The translations under genes and the position numbers were made by a program. A stretch of 64,000 nt of DNA, from the NCBI GenBank assembly GCA_019240405.1, contig JAFAYL010000013.1, positions 310,001 through 374,000 on the forward strand. The letters are read 5' to 3'. Positions within the stretch are counted from its first letter, which is position 1, and every line of letters begins with the position of its first letter. The stretch is from Acidobacteriaceae bacterium (GTDB lineage: Bacteria; Acidobacteriota; Terriglobia; Bryobacterales; Bryobacteraceae). Shown here one piece after another: positions 63,660 through 64,000 of the stretch. The notes beneath the pieces are model-generated. The model was given only the letters and a program-made list of their open reading frames with translations, did not search any database and was not told the origin of the DNA.

Positions 63660-64000
63660 CTGGCGTTTCTTTCTTTTCAGGACGTGAGTTACCGCGCAGG
63701 CGGGCTCACGATCCTGGACGGCCTCAGCTTGGAGGTCGAAAGGAGCGAGACGCTTGTATTACTGGGCAGAAGCGGATCCGGGAAAACCACAGCGCTGCGG
63801 CTGATTAATCGCATGCTGAAGCCGACCGGTGGGAGTGTGTGGATTGACGGACAGAATACAAGCGATCTCGACGGAATCGAGCTGCGCCGCAGAATCGGAT
63901 ACGTCATCCAGGAGTTTGGGCTGCTGCCGCACTGGACAGTCGAACAAAATGTCACTCTGGTTCCGCGCCTTTTAGGATGGCCAATTGAACGGCAGCGGCA
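63660..64000 (+). CDS. OpuCA/ProV-like ABC transporter ATP-binding protein, partial
   Basis: The frame runs off the right edge. Walker A is GRSGSGKTT, followed by LRLINRMLKPTGGSVWIDGQ and IGYVIQEFGLLPHWTVEQNVTLVPRLLGW. The Q-loop YVIQEFGLLPHWTV fits quaternary-amine/osmoprotectant uptake ATPases (OpuCA, OsmV, ProV). The most natural start is a CTG at 63660 (LAFLSFQDVSYRAGG), 9 bases after GGAGG; a GTG further in (63690) would drop the first strand. The start codon is therefore unusual. The permease and binding protein should follow in the next window. Confidence 0.85.
   Translation, partial: MAFLSFQDVSYRAGGLTILDGLSLEVERSETLVLLGRSGSGKTTALRLINRMLKPTGGSVWIDGQNTSDLDGIELRRRIGYVIQEFGLLPHWTVEQNVTLVPRLLGWPIERQR

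Overview
The window looks like chromosome from a soil-type Acidobacteriota, probably near the Solibacter/Bryobacter group. Pointers are a hybrid kinase built on a two-component-regulator beta-propeller, a decayed MacB/FtsX-type 'acidobacterial duplicated orphan permease', a DUF5060 glycosidase-like protein, many secreted proteins without known homologues, and moderate to high GC. No lineage marker such as 16S rRNA is present, so this is inference from gene content. I see no tRNA, rRNA, CRISPR array, insertion sequence or phage module.

Layout. 1-4.5 kb: an S41-protease-like protein lacking its catalytic pair and a propeller histidine kinase. 4.7-9.1 kb: a MoxR AAA+ ATPase with an unknown 611-aa partner, facing a small membrane protein and an MPN/JAB-like membrane protein. 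9.2-12 kb: eno-gpmI. 12.1-14.5 kb: a multiply frameshifted permease pseudogene. 14.6-18 kb: rpsU, a secreted protein, and a large radical SAM enzyme resembling tetraether/membrane-spanning-lipid synthases. 18-25 kb: an RsbU-type phosphatase, queG, a TPR protein, msrC, an M50 protease and tsaB. 25-27.8 kb: a DUF5060 protein and an unknown protein. 27.8-32.9 kb: a five-gene minus-strand redox/signalling operon. 33-39 kb: a complete RND efflux operon. 39-42.5 kb: a P-loop kinase pair, a SnoaL-like protein, and an ECF sigma/putative anti-sigma/secreted protein set. 42.8-49.3 kb: a hybrid kinase, a glycosyltransferase-like membrane protein, a NarL-type regulator and a secreted protein. 49.3-57 kb: housekeeping (LolC/E-like, lysS, bactofilin, GAF, aminotransferase, rdgB, rph). 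57.3-59.9 kb: glgP. 60.1-63.6 kb: tandem duplicated secreted glycine-rich proteins. 63.7-64 kb: start of an OpuCA-like ABC ATPase.

The most interesting locus is the redox operon at 27.8-32.9 kb. Its first gene is a DedA/VTT membrane protein fused to a rhodanese domain. The reading frame is interrupted by a single UGA exactly at the rhodanese catalytic-cysteine position (32022-32024), and the rhodanese domain continues intact in the same frame to a stop at 31869-31871. A 17-nt hairpin (6-bp stem, CGGGU loop) starts 16 nt after the UGA, which fits the bacterial SECIS consensus. I therefore annotate it as a candidate selenocysteine rhodanese. It is followed by a DsbA-like dithiol protein, a response-regulator/glutaredoxin-like/thioredoxin-reductase-like fusion that has lost both redox CxxC sites, a cyclic-nucleotide-binding-domain histidine kinase and a UBP-type zinc finger. 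Together these suggest a thiol- or selenium-linked redox signalling chain, which is inference.

The second item of note is the radical SAM protein at 15820-17937. Its cysteine layout resembles the Tes/Mss family that joins lipid tails into membrane-spanning lipids, a class of lipid that Acidobacteriota are known to make.
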